A stretch of DNA of 64,000 nucleotides from Trissonchulus latispiculum (taxonomy: Eukaryota; Nematoda; Enoplea; Enoplida; Ironidae), in NCBI GenBank assembly GCA_030248195.1, contig JASAND010005466.1, positions 1 through 64,000 of the forward strand. Direction: 5' to 3'. Within the stretch, counting starts at the first letter, position 1, and each line of letters opens with the position of its first letter. Both the position numbers and the translations under genes were made by a program. Below the pieces are notes generated by a model that was not told the origin of the DNA, did not search any database, and saw only the letters and a program-made list of their open reading frames with translations. Shown here in pieces: positions 22,385-33,551 of this stretch.

Positions 22385-23902
22385 ACTGACTAAAGTCTGA
22401 CCAAAAAATGTAGGGAGCGAAATTGTTTTGTTTATACTGAATTACCGGTACATTTTTGCTGCAGCAATGTATATATTTTCTGAACCGTCATGGCATAAAC
22501 TTTCTTTTGGTTGAAAAAAATTTTTTTAAAAATTAAAATTCATCAAAAGAAGCCGATTTTTTTGGTTTTGAAAGATGAGTAGAAGACAGGAACTAGCCGT
22601 TCGGTAGAAAATTAGCCCATGTCTCACACATGTTGAATCCCGAATATCAGCTGATTTCGTCAAACATTGCGATAGTTATTCAATTTTTTCGATTTTCACA
22701 ATCCTTTGATCTTTGCCGCTTTTCCAACTTTGACTGGCTATTACTCGCGACTCAGTCAATGCAAAAAATTTTTAATTGGATTTTCAGGACCGCGTACGTG
22801 TCACCTTTCATGTGATATATGTGGTTTTTCAAAATTTGAAAATCGATTTTTTCGAAAAATACCACTTTTTGACCCAAAATTTCAACAATGCGAATCCAGC
22901 AAAAGTGGGTAAAAATAACATTATCATAAAGTTTAATCTGAGCTGAATCCAACGATATAAAGTTTTTGTGGCTACGGCTTAAATTGCCCCAGCAACGAAT
23001 TTTTAAACAATTTTCTATTTCAGGTGATTTCTGACAAGTTGTGCTATATTGTGCATTGATTTGCCGCAAATAGTATAAACTAGCCAAAAACAGGCTAAAA
23101 AGCGAAATTGTTTAAAAATTAGTTGCGGATGCAATATAAGTTGTAGCCACGAAAACTTTATATCGTTGGATTCAGCTCAGATTAAACTTTATGATAATGT
23201 TATTTTTACCCACTTTTGCTGGATTCGCATTGTTGAAATTTTGGGTCAAAAAGTGGTATTTTTCGAAAAAATCGATTTTCAAATTTTGAAAAACCTCACA
23301 TATCACATGAAAGGTGACACGTACGCGGTCCTGAAAATCCAATTAAAAATTTTTTGCATTGAGTGAGTCACGAGTAATAGCCAGTCAAAGTTGGAAAAGC
23401 GGCAAAGATCAAAGGATTTTGAAAATCGAAAAAATTGAATAACTATCGCAATGTTTGACGAAATCAGCTGATACTCGGGATTCAAAATGTGTGAGACATG
23501 GGCTAATTTTCTACCGAATGGCTGGTTCCTGTCTTCTACTGATCTTTCAAAACCTAAAAAATCGGCTTCTTTTGATGAATTTTAATTTAAAAAAAATTTT
23601 TTTCAACCAAAAGAAAGTTCATGCCATGACGGTTCAGAAAATATATACATTGCTGCAGCAAAAATGTAACGGTAATTCAGTATAAACAAAACAATTTCGC
23701 TCCCTACATTTTTTGGTCACTCTTTAGTCAGTTGGTTCAATGTGCATCTGTTGCCAGCTTTAGAACACAAACATAGCTTTCTAAATTTGTTTGAAGTTAG
23801 CGAACACAGCATAGTTCTTGCTCTGATAACATGGAGTGTGCCACTAGGTGTACATAGTTTAGTTCTTAGTGTGCACACTCTTATATTTTATGTACTCTTG
23901 GT
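22385..23902. mobile_element. P palindromic element, copy 3
   Basis: Palindrome centred near 23058. Its right end differs from copies 1 and 2: after the arm it has GTCAGTTGGTTCAATGTGC, GCCAGCTTTAGAACACAAAC and then TGTGCACACTCTTATATTTT and GTACTCTTGGT. The same alternative end occurs at 27855-28003 and 29128-29304. So P exists in at least two terminal variants. Confidence 0.65.
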
Positions 23903-24632
23903 AACACTTATATTCATTATTTGCTCTATATTTGCAGTAGAGTTAAGCCGTTAAGAAACTTTGACATTATGAATAGCGCTGGCTTAGCTCGCGCTGCGCA
24001 GTCCCCCTGATTTTGCTTGCGCACTGCGCGGTCCCCCCGGAAATTAGGGTGACCTGGTACACCCTCAGTACACCCCTGGCGCAAGTATGATGTCGCAAGC
24101 CTAATAGCTAAAAGCGTGACGCTTGTCACACCACACTGTTAGTTTGTACTCTTGGTGATACCATCCCAGTTTTTCTAAAATTCTGCTGGCACCTAGCTAA
24201 GCGTCGCAGGAAGACGAGACCGACATTTTTGGAAAGAGCACATGTTGTTCTCATAGAAACTATCAAAAGTTATTATGTAACTACTAGGAAAAAGTTTCTA
24301 CAGGCCTTCAAAAATAGGCAAATTTTTAATTTTTGGGGGGGGGTCGAAAATGCCAAAATTTTGAAAATGTCAAAAAATGTTCAAAAGTGGTCCGATTTTG
24401 CTCAAATTTGGTGTGGTAGGTGGGATGGGTCCTACCAACTTGCATGCAAAATCTGAGCCCGCTAGCTTATCTCCATCGCCCAAACGATGGGTTGGTCTTT
24501 TTCCTCACCACTTGCGGGTTGGTTTTTCCCCCGACCTCTATAATTATTAAGTATTGCAGACGCAGAGTTCTGAATACAAATTGGTAAACTCTTACTGAAG
24601 AACTGCCGCCAACATCAGTCTGGACAGTTTCC
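23903..24632. other. Intergenic sequence in duplication copy 1
   Basis: Contains a GC-rich block with GCGCTGCGCAGTCCCCC and GCGCACTGCGCGGTCCCCC near 23990-24040, which are two versions of one motif, then P-like terminal sequence (GCGTGACGCTTGTCACACCA near 24113). No convincing gene. The frame at 24229-24456 is repeated in copy 2 but differs there by a G-run frameshift. Confidence 0.4.
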
Positions 24633-24811
24633 GCGATTATGGATTGTTCAGCGAAGCTGGTCCATATTAGTGCGCTTTTAACCTAGTCTTCTTGTCATTT
24701 ACAACCTGCACCCTACCATATTAACGTTTTAAAACCTAGTTCTATGTCCGCTTAAAACCTAATGTCGCCAATATTGCAGTTTCCATGCTCCATCGGAGCA
24801 TTTTTATTCTT
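24633..24811. mobile_element. Remnant related to the TGCTCCTCCGGAGCA MITE
   Basis: Shares landmarks with the MITE end at 63010-63195: TTGTTCAGCGAAGCTG, CCATATTAG, AACCTAGTC and CCATGCTCCATCGGAGCATT. It is diverged and lies upstream of zinc-finger exon A, possibly in its 5' intron. The duplicate is at 30037-30215. Confidence 0.5.
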
Positions 24812-25022
24812 GACATAAAACTCTTTCCAACTTCCAAAATTGCGAAAGTTATAGCGTTTTAAAAAATCACCACAAAAGCACTGCACAAAAGGATACCAGC
24901 TCCTTAAATAGAACCCGATTGCTTCAGTGTGCTATTATAAAATTTGTTTTTTCAATTTAATCTTTTCCATGATCCTTTAGGTCCAGGAAATTTACAAGCA
25001 TCTCTAATTTTGCTATTTGTAG

Positions 25023-26964
25023 GTCTCGAGGTGGGCCTGGAAGGCCGAAGCCTTCCCGGGGTCCGGCCTCCAGACCTGGTAGCGCTGGCCCGTCCTTTAG
25101 ATCCGGGCCCAGCCTAGTGTCCGACAAGCCTAATTTGGACATTCTGACCCATCCCAAACGCGTGGTGGGTAAATCCTGTTTGAAATGCGATGTTGTCCAT
25201 TTCATGGTGGATCCTGATTATATCCACAATGTACAAGAACATGAGGCTGAGCACGGTTCATCAATGAAGCTTTACAGTGTCATTGATTCCTTTCGGTAAG
25301 CTGTACATATTCGGTTACAAACTAATATATACGCACGTGATTCTTTTGTGTAGACCAAATTAATAGATCTGTGAGCACTTTGGCCCATTTGAAAATTCGT
25401 TTTTTGGCGCACTGGAGAATGGCGACGTCAATTATCTGGCTGGTTTGAAAGTATTTAAAATTAAAATTTATAATTTCACTAACCATTACAAAAAGGATGC
25501 TGCTTTATTCGTTAATTTATGTTGTTTTTTGTATTTACAGAAGTCAGCGACGGGACGGCTGGCAGCCTCAAATTGGCTTCGCCTGCCGGACTTGCCATAA
25601 GGTGTTCGATGATCGGTCGCTGTTGAAACAGCATCAGACCAGCTACAGCACCCACAGGTCATCAGTGGCCTTATGTAGGCTCAATCAGCCCTCAGCAGCT
25701 GGTTCTACCGCCGGAAATCAGCACTCAGCAGCTGGTTCTATCGCCGGAAGCGAGACTTCGGTGATGAAACGAAAACTGACGGAAACGCCGGCCGTTCAGC
25801 TGCAGTGTCCTGAGTGCAGTGCGAGTGTTCTTGTGAAGAACATTGTTAAGTCTGATTGGTTCAAATGCGGCCGCGAGCCTGTTATTTGTGAAAAGTGTGC
25901 TAGTTACTCTTTCGTTGTGCATACATTCATGCTGGCTTTACACTTACTGTGGGGTCGCTGGCTTATTTTTACTGGGGGTGAGCGAAGGGCCGCCCTCCAT
26001 TCGGTGACCTCCCCCCCCCAGGAGAACCCCATAAAATGCCCCCCAGAAACTTCGACCTCATCCCACAGGGCATTTTTAGGCATTTTTTCAGGGAGGGAGA
26101 TTTTCTGGAGGATATTTTTGTACAAATGAGCCAAAAGCTGGTATTTTTGGCGTATTTTGCACGTAGAGACGCAAAACATTGACCAAATGCCATGATTTAA
26201 GCTAAAACAGCCATTTTTACGAAAAAGCTCCGGCGAAGCTGGAAAATTTGCCTGTTTTTGGCGAAAATTTGGGCTCCTAAAGATCCCGGGGGAAGCAAAG
26301 GTCCCGAAGGGCGATTTCGGGGGGAGCGGGGAGGTCACCCAACTCAGTTTTTCAGCTTCATGCTGTGTATAGCAGTATGCGTAGAAAACAGGCCATTTTA
26401 TGTATTGGCGCGAGAGCCCTGAAATTTTCTTGAAATATAACCTTTCCGGATAAATAGATAAAATATATACACAGTAAATATCAAGTGTTCTCGAAAGAAA
26501 ATTCCCCTAAAAGCACATTTATCATAGCTCTGGTTCTGGATTATTTGTAAACTCTAACTAAGTCTAAAGGTATGCGTATGTATTATATCTCTTTTCTTTC
26601 ACTTAAAATTATTTCTGAGTATGTTGTTGTAAGTTGTTTCGTGTTTATGTTGTATGTATAGTTTTTTGATTTCTGTTCTTTTTGCAGATGCTCCTTCCAA
26701 ATTCAGTCCCCAGCCATGCTTCGTGTTCATCTGGCTTATGAGCACGCTGATGCGCATTTTATGGTGCTGAACCGTTATAAGTTTGTCAACTACCGGTGTG
26801 ACCAGTGCCAGTCTGTCCTGTCCAATGAGCGCGATTTCTGCGTTCATCTGTTTTTGGGCTGTGACAAGCCCTCACCCTTTCCGACCGAAAACGCGAATAT
26901 TGACCTCCAGTTGCCCTATGTAACCAGAACACAGCTGTTTTGGAAGGAGTTTGGATATGACGAG
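25023..26964 (+). CDS. C2H2 zinc-finger gene fragment, three exons, copy 1
   Basis: Three coding exons: A 25023-25295, B 25541-25894, C 26688-26964. Introns have GT-AG borders (TTTGTAG|G, TTTCG|GTAAGC, TTTACAG|A, GAAAA|GTGTGC, TTTGCAG|A, GACGAG|GTTAGG) and frame is kept throughout, giving about 301 residues. Residues 5-14 are Gly/Pro/Arg-rich with an AT-hook-like GRPK. Fingers: C52/C55/H68/H73; C106/C109/H122/H129; a CPEC pair at 180-183; C207/C210/H223/H228; and C246/C249/H262/C267, a C2HC finger. All have 12 residues between second Cys and first His. Finger 3 is split by intron 2, so the canonical motif appears only after splicing. Residues 142-160 hold a small SAAGSxAG repeat. Exon A starts mid-codon and exon C ends in phase 0, so more exons are expected on both sides; none was identified. 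The layout recalls ZNF280/POGZ-type proteins, a weak guess. A transcribed gene, a recent pseudogene or a captured fragment are all possible. Confidence 0.72.
25895..26687 (+). other. Intron 2 of the zinc-finger gene with an internal C/G-rich repeat
   Basis: The intron carries a block bounded by GGTGACCTCCCCCCCC (near 26003) and GGGGAGGTCACC (near 26325), which are complementary and suggest a small MITE of about 335 bp. The open frames at 25904-26338 (minus) lie in it and are not coding. Confidence 0.5.
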
Positions 26965-27322
26965 GTTAGGTTTGACCGTTTAGTTTTTTCTCCTTGTATT
27001 TTCTTTCCCTTTTTTTCGCATAACATGTACTCCAGAGTACTTGTGCAGTGATTGGTTGCTGTTTGGTAGGCTGTCGTTGTAGGTTTCCCATAAACTGCGA
27101 ACTATATCAGTCCGCTCCCCCGGAGGTCGGCAGTTGTAAAATCAATTAGTATTAACTGTTCGCATGGCCTACTGAACACTGGCCTGCCTGATAGGGATAG
27201 GCGAGGAAAAAAAGGACTTGAAAAAGGTTTTTTCTATTTTTCCGATGAGGTGGAAAAATGGTAAAGTATTCCTGATGTTATTTTGACAATTTTTACAAGG
27301 AAATTAGAGTTGGGGGAATGAC

Positions 27323-27746
27323 TGGGCTTATTCTACTGGGGGGGGCATAAACACCCTTCCCCCCCCAAAAATCGTCCCCTCCCCAAAAAAATTGCCCCCC
27401 CCCAAAAGGTGGGTGCACTTTTTTGGTACCAACTTTTGCCCTGAAAAAATCGCTCAGGTACCAACTTTTGCCCTGAAAAAATCGCTCAGGTACCAACTTT
27501 TGCCCTGAAAAAATCGCTCAGAATTCTAAATTTTCAAAAACTTTCCGGCGTCGCTGGAGATTTTTGGTCGATTTTTGCCTATTTAAGCACTAAATGAGCT
27601 TATTTTTGGCGATTACTGTAAAAATAGCTCAATTTTTAGCACGTTTTTAGAAAAATTTTGAAAAATTTTCGCCCCCCCCCAAAATGACTCGCCCCCCGAG
27701 GGCCCCCCAAAGAGCCCCCCAACAAAAATTCCCTAGAATAAGCCCA
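27323..27746. mobile_element. MITE with TGGGCTTATTCTA ends, copy 1
   Basis: Ends TGGGCTTATTCTA and TAGAATAAGCCCA are exact complements. The interior has G and C runs next to the ends and a 32-bp minisatellite. No coding. Confidence 0.7.
27426..27521. repeat. 32-bp minisatellite, 3 units
   Basis: Three identical 32-bp units starting GTACCAACTTTTGCCCTG at 27426, 27458 and 27490. The paralogous array at 33657-33784 has four units with a few substitutions, so the array changed length after the segmental duplication. Confidence 0.9.
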
Positions 27747-27854
27747 CCATGAATAGGGAAGCAAGCCTCCAACTTTTTCTTCGCTTGGGTTTGGATCGGT
27801 TTGAGTAAACTGTTATGTACCGTGGCAAAATGCCAAATCCGCCATACCTAACCT

Positions 27855-28003
27855 TGCCAGCTTTAGAACACAAACATAGCTTTCTAAATTTGTTTGAAGT
27901 TAGCGAACACAGCATAGTTCTTGCTCTGATAACATGGAGTGTGCCACTAGGTGTACATAGTTTAGTTCTTAGTGTGCACACTCTTATATTATGTACTCTT
28001 GGT
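27855..28003. repeat. Right-end fragment of P-type element
   Basis: Starts GCCAGCTTTAGAACACAAAC and runs to TGTACTCTTGGTAAC, matching 23752-23902 and 29154-29304. It marks the edge of duplication copy 1. Confidence 0.65.
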
Positions 28004-28157
28004 AACAAGGTAATTTCAAGGGTCTATTTCAACTCTAGTTTACAGGATAATTGTGATTATTTTAGCTCTGGATCGCCATGAAATAATTTTGTACAAGGAA
28101 TAATGAAAGAAGACTTCTTCGTGAAGTTGCGGGTGACATTATGACCGTTTTTTCTCA

Positions 28158-28640
28158 GTTGCAGCTGGAAATCTGTCTAATATTTCTTCATTGGCTTCCT
28201 ATGCCGATTTCAGCTATTGGCACTATGAAGTGTTTGTTAACTGCAAAGATGTGTCAAGTCGTTTAAGCACTTGTCGTGCTGGAACCGGTGTATTGTTGGT
28301 GAAGCGACAATTTGAGGAAGCGGCAAAGGGACGGCAATGGCAGATAGCACCACTGAATTCTGCTGCCTGCAGAGGAGTTCCAGCGGTCCGTGCAATTCCG
28401 CAGCAGTATGAGGGCAGAAAAATATATTATGCTGTTGGCAGTGAGTCTACAACCAAGTGGATCTTGACGGGTCAGCTGGTTTCAGAGCAAGTCAATACTT
28501 TGAAAGAATGGCTGGGTCACACAACAAAATTTTCTTGTCAACGTTCACAACCTGGTGCTAGTAACGTAAATGATGTGCTGTCTGCCCTTGCTGATGATAA
28601 TTTAACGGCATGGAGAGATCCTTTTCTGGCATACAGGTGA
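28158..28640 (+). CDS. Unrecognised protein fragment (family U), copy on plus strand
   Basis: Open frame of about 150-160 codons, preceded by a polypyrimidine-AG (TTTTTTCTCAG ending 28158), so it may be an internal exon read as GAAGNLSNISS then ASYADFSYWHYEVFVN. Conserved blocks shared with the copy at 35350-35960 are LVKRQFEEAAKGRQWQIAPL, GVPAVRAIPQQYEGRKIYYA, VGSESTTKWILTGQLVSEQV and KFSCQRSQPGASN. It ends DDNLTAWRDPFLAYR then TGA. The sequence upstream of SYADF differs from the two other copies. I see no known catalytic motif, signal peptide or membrane segment. The frame is conserved between two inverted copies despite flanking decay, which suggests past selection or recent copying. Confidence 0.5.
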   Translation, partial: VAAGNLSNISSLASYADFSYWHYEVFVNCKDVSSRLSTCRAGTGVLLVKRQFEEAAKGRQWQIAPLNSAACRGVPAVRAIPQQYEGRKIYYAVGSESTTKWILTGQLVSEQVNTLKEWLGHTTKFSCQRSQPGASNVNDVLSALADDNLTAWRDPFLAYR

Positions 28641-28998
28641 TTTCCTTTTGTTGGATTTACTCAAGAACGGTTTTTTGATGCTTTGGCCTTGATGAATTCC
28701 TTTGATGACCCTTTGCCTTTTAAGTCTTTTAAGTACAGGTTGGTTTCACTAAAACCCCTTCGTTTAAGTTAAGCAGTTTAAGAACTTTTTGTGAACAAAC
28801 CCATAGAGTGTGCCTACATTATGTACTATTGCTAACACTTGTATTCATTATTTGCTCTATATTTAAAGCAGAGTTAAGACACGGAGACACGGATTCTTAA
28901 GGCATTTAAAGACATTAAAGACATTAAGGACACGGATTCTTAAGACATTTAAAGTTGCCTTCTACTTTGATCTCCTGATGTATACGTTACTCAGTATC
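28641..28998. repeat. Flank of family U, shared with 34987-35270
   Basis: Present inverted at 34987-35270 (shared: TTTGATGACCCTTTGCCTTT, AAACCCATAGAGTG, TTGCCTTCTACTTTGATCTC). It contains a local repeat of GACACGGATTCTTAAG. The family U frame therefore travels with about 350 bp of 3' sequence as one dispersed repeat. Confidence 0.6.
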
Positions 28999-29304
28999 AC
29001 CAAGAATACAAACTAACAGTGTGGTGTGACAAGCGTCACGCTCTTAGTTGCGACATGATCCGCACAACGCTTCAACTTCAAAGAAATTCGCTTGCTATGC
29101 TACGTTCTAAAGCTCAAAAACACAACTAGTCAGTTGGTTCAATGTGCATCTGTTGCCAGCTTTAGAACACAAACATAGCTTTCTAAATTTGTTTGAAGTT
29201 AGCGAACACAGCATAGTTCTTGCTCTGATAACATGGAGTGTGCCACTAGGTGTACATAGTTTAGTTCTTAGTGTGCACACTCTTATATTTTATGTACTCT
29301 TGAT
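28999..29304. mobile_element. Short P-family MITE
   Basis: Left end ACCAAGAATACAAACTAACA, with the subterminal hairpin GTGTGACAAGCGTCACGCTC; right end GTACTCTTGAT. It keeps only the terminal parts of P and lacks the long palindromic arms. The right part is the start of duplication copy 2. Confidence 0.6.
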
Positions 29305-30036
29305 AACACTTATATTCATTATTTGCTCTATATTTGCAGTAGAGTTAAGCCGTTAAGAAACTTTGACATTATGAATAGCGCTGGCTTAGCTCGCGCTGCG
29401 CAGTCCCCCTGATTTTGCTTGCGCACTGCGCGGTCCCCCCGGAAATTAGGGTGACCTGGTACACCCTCAGTACACCCCTTGCGCAAGTATGATGTCGCAA
29501 GCCTAATAGCTAAAAGCGTGACGCTTGTCACACCACACTGTTAGTTTGTACTCTTGGTGATACCATCCCAGTTTTTCTAAAATTCTGCTGGCACCTAGCT
29601 AAGCGTCGCAGGAAGACGAGACCGACATTTTTGGAAAGAGCACATGTTGTTCTCATAGAAACTATCAAAAGTTATTATGTAACTACTAGGAAAAAGTTTC
29701 TACAGGCCTTCAAAAATAGGCAAATTTTTAATTTTGGGGGGGGGGGTCGAAAATGCCAAAATTTTGAAAATGTCAAAAAATGTTCAAAAGTGGTCCGATT
29801 TTGCTCAAATTTGGTGTGGTAGGTGGGATGGGTCCTACCAACTTGCATGCAAAATCTGAGCCCGCTAGCTTATCCCCATCGCCCAAACGATGGGTTGGTC
29901 TTTTTCCTCACCACTTGCGGGTTGGTTTTTCCCCCCGACCTCTATAATTATTAAGTATTGCAGACGCAGAGTTCTGAATACAAATTGGTAAACTCTTACT
30001 GAAGAACTGCCGCCAACATCAGTCTGGACAGTTTCC

Positions 30037-30215
30037 GCGATTATGGATTGTTCAGCGAAGCTGGTCCATATTAGTGCGCTTTTAACCTAGTCTTCTTGTC
30101 ATTTACAACCTGCACCCTACCATATTAACGTTTTAAAACCTAGTTCTATGTCCGCTTAAAACCTAATGTCGGCAATATTGCAGTTTCCATGCTCCATCGG
30201 AGCATTTTTATTCTT
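30037..30215. mobile_element. Remnant related to the TGCTCCTCCGGAGCA MITE, duplicate
   Basis: Duplicate of 24633-24811 with near-identical sequence, carried by the segmental duplication. Confidence 0.5.
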
Positions 30216-30426
30216 GACATAAAACTCTTTCCAACTTCCAAAATTGCGAAAGTTATAGCGTTTTAAAAAATCACCACAAAAGCACTGCACAAAAGGATAC
30301 CAGCTCCTTAAATAGAACCCGATTGCTTCAGTGTGCTATTATAAAATTTGTTTTTTCAATTTAATCTTTTCCATGATCCTTTAGGTCCAGGAAATTTACA
30401 AGCATCTCTAATTTTGCTATTTGTAG

Positions 30427-32377
30427 GTGTCGAGGTGGGCCTGGAAGGCCGAAGCCTTCCCGGGGTCCGGCCTCCAGACCTGGTAGCGCTGGCCCGTCCT
30501 TTAGATCCGGGCCCAGCCTAGTGTCCGACAAGCCTAATTTGGACATTCTGACCCATCCCAAACGCGTGGTGGGTAAATCCTGTTTGAAATGCGATGTTGT
30601 CCATTTCATGGTGGATCCTGATTATATCCACAATGTACAAGAACATGAGGCTGAGCACGGTTCATCAATGAAGCTTTACAGTGTCATTGATTCCTTTCGG
30701 TAAGCTGTACATATTCGGTTACAAACTAATATATACGCACGTGATTCTTTTGTGTAGACCAAATTATTAGATCTGTGAGCACTTTGGCCCATTTGAGAAT
30801 TCGTTTTTTGGCGCACTGGAGAATGGCGACGTCAATTATCTGGCTGGTTTGAAAGTATTTAAAATTAAAATTTATAATTTCACTAACCATTACAAAAAGG
30901 ATGCTGCTTTATTCGTTAATTTATGTTGTTTTTTGTATTTACAGAAGTCAGCGACGGGACGGCTGGCAGCCTCAAATTGGCTTCGCCTGCCGGACTTGCC
31001 ATAAGGTGTTCGATGATCGGTCGCTGTTGAAACAGCATCAGACCAGCTACAGCACCCACAGGTCATCAGTGGCCTTATGTAGGCTCAATCAGCCCTCAGC
31101 AGCTGGTTCTACCGCCGGAAATCAGCACTCAGCAGCTGGTTCTATCGCCGGAAGCGAGACTTCGGTGATGAAACGAAAACTGACGGAAACGCCGGCCGTT
31201 CAGCTGCAGTGTCCTGAGTGCAGTGCGAGTGTTCTTGTGAAGAACATTGTTAAGTCTGATTGGTTCAAATGCGGCCGCGAGCCTGTTATTTGTGAAAAGT
31301 GTGCTAGTTACTCTTTCGTTGTGCATACATTCATGCTGGCTTTACACTTACTGTGGGGTCGCTGGCTTATTTTTACTGGGGGTGAGCGAAGGGCCGCCCT
31401 CCATTCGGTGACCTCCCCCCCCAGGAGAACCCCATAAAATGCCCCCCAGAAACTTCGACCTCATCCCACAGGGCATTTTTAGGCATTTTTTCAGGGAGGG
31501 AGATTTTCTGGAGGATATTTTTGTACAAATGAGCCAAAAGCTGGTATTTTTGGCGTATTTTGCACGTAGAGACGCAAAACATTGACCAATGCCATGATTT
31601 AAGCTAAAACAGCCATTTTTACGAAAAAGCTCCGGCGAAGCTGGAAAATTTGCCTATTTTTGGCGAAAATTTGGGCTCCTAGAGATCCCGGGGGAAGCAA
31701 AGGTCCCAAAGGGCGATTTCGGGGGGAGCGGGGAGGTCACCCAACTCAGTTTTTCAGCTTCAGCATAGTTACATGCTGTGTATAGCAGTATGTGTAGAAA
31801 ACAGGCCATTTTATGTATTGGCGCGAGAGCCCTGAAATTTTCTTGAAATATAACCTTTCCGGATAAATAGATAAAATATATACACAGTAAATATCAAGTG
31901 TTCTCGAAAGAAAATTCCCCTAAAAGCACATTTATCATAGCTCTGGTTCTGGATTATTTGTAAACTCTAACTAAGTCTAAAGGTATGCGTATGTATTATA
32001 TCTCTTTTCTTTCACTTAAAATTATTTCTGAGTATGTTGTTGTAAGTTGTTTCGTGTTTATGTTGTATGTATAGTTTTTTGATTTCTGTTCTTTTTGCAG
32101 ATGCTCCTTCCAAATTCAGTCCCCAGCCATGCTTCGTGTTCATCTGGCTTATGAGCACGCTGATGCGCATTTTATGGTGCTGAACCGTTATAAGTTTGTC
32201 AACTACCGGTGTGACCAGTGCCAGTCTGTCCTGTCCAATGAGCGCGATTTCTGCGTTCATCTGTTTTTGGGCTGTGACAAGCCCTCACCCTTTCCGACCG
32301 AAAACGCGAATATTGACCTCCAGTTGCCCTATGTAACCAGAACACAGCTGTTTTGGAAGGAGTTTGGATATGACGAG
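30427..32377 (+). CDS. C2H2 zinc-finger gene fragment, three exons, copy 2
   Basis: Exons A 30427-30699, B 30945-31298, C 32101-32377, with the same splice borders, phases and finger residues as copy 1. The only coding change I see is at the first full codon of exon A (TCT to TGT, Ser to Cys). Introns differ slightly more (C-run length, a small insertion near 31762). Equal exon integrity in both copies means neither is a visible pseudogene. Very recent duplication alone could also explain this. Confidence 0.7.
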
Positions 32378-32612
32378 GTTAGGTTTGACCGTTTAGTTTT
32401 TTCTCCTTGTATTTTCTTTCCCTTTTTTTTCGCATAACATGTACTCCAGAGTACTTGTGCAGTGATTGGTTGCTGTTTGGTAGGCTGTCGTTGTAGGTTT
32501 CCCATAAACTGCGAACTATATCAGTCCGCTCCCCCGGAGGTCGGCAGTTGTAAAATCAATTAGTATTAACTGTTCGCATGGCCTACTGAACACTGGCCTG
32601 CCTGATAGGGAT

Positions 32613-33423
32613 GGTTTATTCCCAGTTGTCATACATCCTAGTTGTCATACACGTTATGATTGGCCAGCTCAACGTCATGTGAATAGACTTTCCTATAATT
32701 TCTCCGCCTTTTCGGAGCATAAAGATGTAACGGAAAATTACGCTGACATTAAATTGCAAAAAGCTGGAAAGATATCATCAATTGATTTAGACGTGGAAGA
32801 GGTTAAGTAGAATAATTTTGAAATTTATATAAATTTATGCTAAGGAAGGCTATATTTTAGTTTTAACTGAATTTTGTAGTTTAACTTAATTTTGTTTAAA
32901 TGCATATAAATTAAATTTATGCAATTTAATTAAATGCATATAAATATAAATTTAAATGCATCAAATATATATAAATTTCAAACTAACCATGAAATTTAAA
33001 TATATACTGAATCAGTCTGGAATAGGATTTTAAGACTAAGCGAAGTTTTTTTGAGTGAAAATTGCTAATTCAAAAGTTTTCAGTTTTTTAAAAAAGTTAA
33101 AAATGTTATATATAACTCCCTAGAATCTTACTTAATTGAGGATTGGAGATACACGCCGTTCGTATTTTAATTCGTACGTAACTTACCTTTATTAATTTCT
33201 GTTTTTAAAAAATGATGAATATATTTTAAATAATGATGTTCTTCAAAAAGTATATATTAAATTTTGTATCTCACGATTCCTTATAGTTTGTGTTCAATGT
33301 CATTCAAAAACAAGAAGAAATTACCTTACTAGGGCGGAGCATTAAATTGTCACATGATTTCTAGCGGTCCAATCATAGCGTGTATGACAACTAGGATGTA
33401 TGACAACTAGGAATACGCCATAA
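32613..33423. mobile_element. 811-bp transposon present only in duplication copy 2
   Basis: Absent from copy 1, where CCTGATAGGGATAGGCGAGG is continuous (near 27190-27209). Imperfect inverted ends of about 45 bp share CAGTTGTCATACATCC and AGTTGTCATACACG, each with two TAGTTGTCATACA-type subrepeats. The 4-mer GGAT flanks both sides (32609-32612, 33424-33427). The interior is A/T-rich with no coding frame. The superfamily is not clear. Confidence 0.82.
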
Positions 33424-33551
33424 GGATAGGCGAGGAAAAAAAGGACTTGAAAAAGGTTTTTTCTATTTTTCCGATGAGGTGGAAAAATGGTAAAGTATTC
33501 CTGATGTTATTTTGACAATTTTTACAAGGAAATTAGAGTTGGGGGAATGAC

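Larger units (their letters stand above)
19702..23083. repeat. 3.38-kb tandem duplication, unit 2
   Basis: Second unit of the duplication described at 16320-19701, offset 3382 bp and almost identical over its middle part. Confidence 0.85.
23726..27854. repeat. Direct segmental duplication, copy 1 (about 4.1 kb)
   Basis: Matches 29128-34120 at an offset of 5402-5413 bp. It carries the zinc-finger gene fragment, a MITE remnant and a MITE with a 32-bp minisatellite. Differences are few: length changes in C and G runs, a small intron indel near 26360, one missense change at the start of exon A, and the 811-bp insertion in copy 2. The duplication ends next to P-family termini (GCCAGCTTTAGAACAC recurs near 23752, 27855 and 29154). 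Confidence 0.88.

Noticed and set aside
16030..23485. Several 60-111-residue frames repeated many times (for example ending NHIYHM...)
   Set aside because: They lie in P palindrome arms, occur on both strands, start and stop at different points in each copy and show no domain. Repetition here reflects DNA copying, not a gene family.
15470..23902. Interpretation of P elements as giant Polinton/Maverick transposons
   Set aside because: No polymerase, integrase, ATPase or capsid-like frames are present, and the elements are too short.
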